The position numbers and the translations under genes were made by a program. From an uncultured Rickettsiales bacterium (GTDB lineage: Bacteria > Pseudomonadota > Alphaproteobacteria > Rickettsiales > UBA1997), in assembly GCA_937927795.1 (NCBI GenBank), contig CALBSF010000026.1, positions 1 through 5,247 on the forward strand: DNA of 5,247 bases, in the 5' to 3' direction. Under the pieces are notes generated by a model. The model had not been told where the DNA came from and ran no database searches. It was given only the letters and a program-made list of their open reading frames with translations. Below are positions 5,055 to 5,247 of this stretch, one piece after another; the stretch's first letter is position 1; each line of letters begins with the position of its first letter.

Positions 5055-5247
5055 ATGAAACTTTTGGCTTGCAATAGCAACAAATCTTTAGCTGGCGAAG
5101 TTGCCAAATTTCTTGGAACTAGCCTGATTAACGCTGAAGTTAAAAAATTTGCTGATAATGAAATTTTCGTTGAAGTAAAAGAAAATGTTCGTGGTGAAGA
5201 TATTTTTGTAATTCAATCAACTTCTTATCCGGCAAATGATAATATCA
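5055..5247 (+). CDS. prs: Ribose-phosphate pyrophosphokinase (PRPP synthetase), N-terminal part cut by the window edge
   Basis: Sixty-four codons are open to the right edge. They read as the N-terminus of PRPP synthetase, the cytosolic enzyme that makes PRPP from ribose 5-phosphate and ATP for purine, pyrimidine, histidine and NAD synthesis. Visible family blocks are MKLLACNSNKSLA (1-13), KKFADNEIFVEVKENVRG (30-47) and DIFVIQSTSYPANDN (49-63). Position 6 is cysteine where many relatives have glycine. About one fifth of the usual 310 or so residues is present. No Shine-Dalgarno sequence precedes the ATG. It diverges from hemJ across a 75-base gap. PRPP is upstream of AIR, the ThiC substrate, so the divergent pairing is metabolically sensible, though coordination is not shown. 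Confidence 0.93.
   Translation, partial: MKLLACNSNKSLAGEVAKFLGTSLINAEVKKFADNEIFVEVKENVRGEDIFVIQSTSYPANDNI

Overview
This is an AT-rich window whose protein families point to an alphaproteobacterium, possibly from the Rickettsiales/Holosporales side or a related AT-rich lineage. The evidence is a TrcR (DUF1013) cell-cycle regulator, a HemJ-type protoporphyrinogen oxidase, a long CTC/TL5-type L25 and a Prs N-terminus with alphaproteobacterial wording. The assignment rests on family recognition only. The complete ThiC argues against a strongly reduced intracellular genome. No rRNA, tRNA, CRISPR array, insertion sequence or phage gene is visible.

Layout: (1) Positions 1-68 hold the first 22 codons of yaaA on the minus strand, cut by the window edge. 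It diverges from a plus-strand pair, trcR and bcp, which overlap by one base. (2) rplY follows with its own sigma70-type promoter and a strong terminator. (3) The 248-base convergent gap between rplY and thiC holds that terminator hairpin and a separate 35-base-arm imperfect palindrome that looks like a dispersed genomic repeat. (4) A tight minus-strand operon hemJ-ddpX-thiC (abutting, then an 11-base overlap) runs from about 5010 down to 2168. (5) prs starts at 5055 on the plus strand, divergent from hemJ, and is cut by the right edge. The remaining gaps are short and hold promoters.

Functions: yaaA and bcp both belong to peroxide/iron-stress physiology and flank the regulator trcR. hemJ (heme), ddpX (D-Ala-D-Ala hydrolysis) and thiC (thiamin pyrimidine) share one transcript although their pathways differ. 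HemJ handles a heme intermediate and ThiC carries a [4Fe-4S] cluster, so iron is a loose common theme. PRPP made by Prs feeds the purine branch that supplies AIR, the ThiC substrate. No TPP riboswitch is visible for thiC. I see no clearly new biological system; the most notable items are the palindrome with strand-biased pairing, the hemJ-ddpX-thiC operon without a riboswitch, and a Bcp lacking the usual resolving cysteine.
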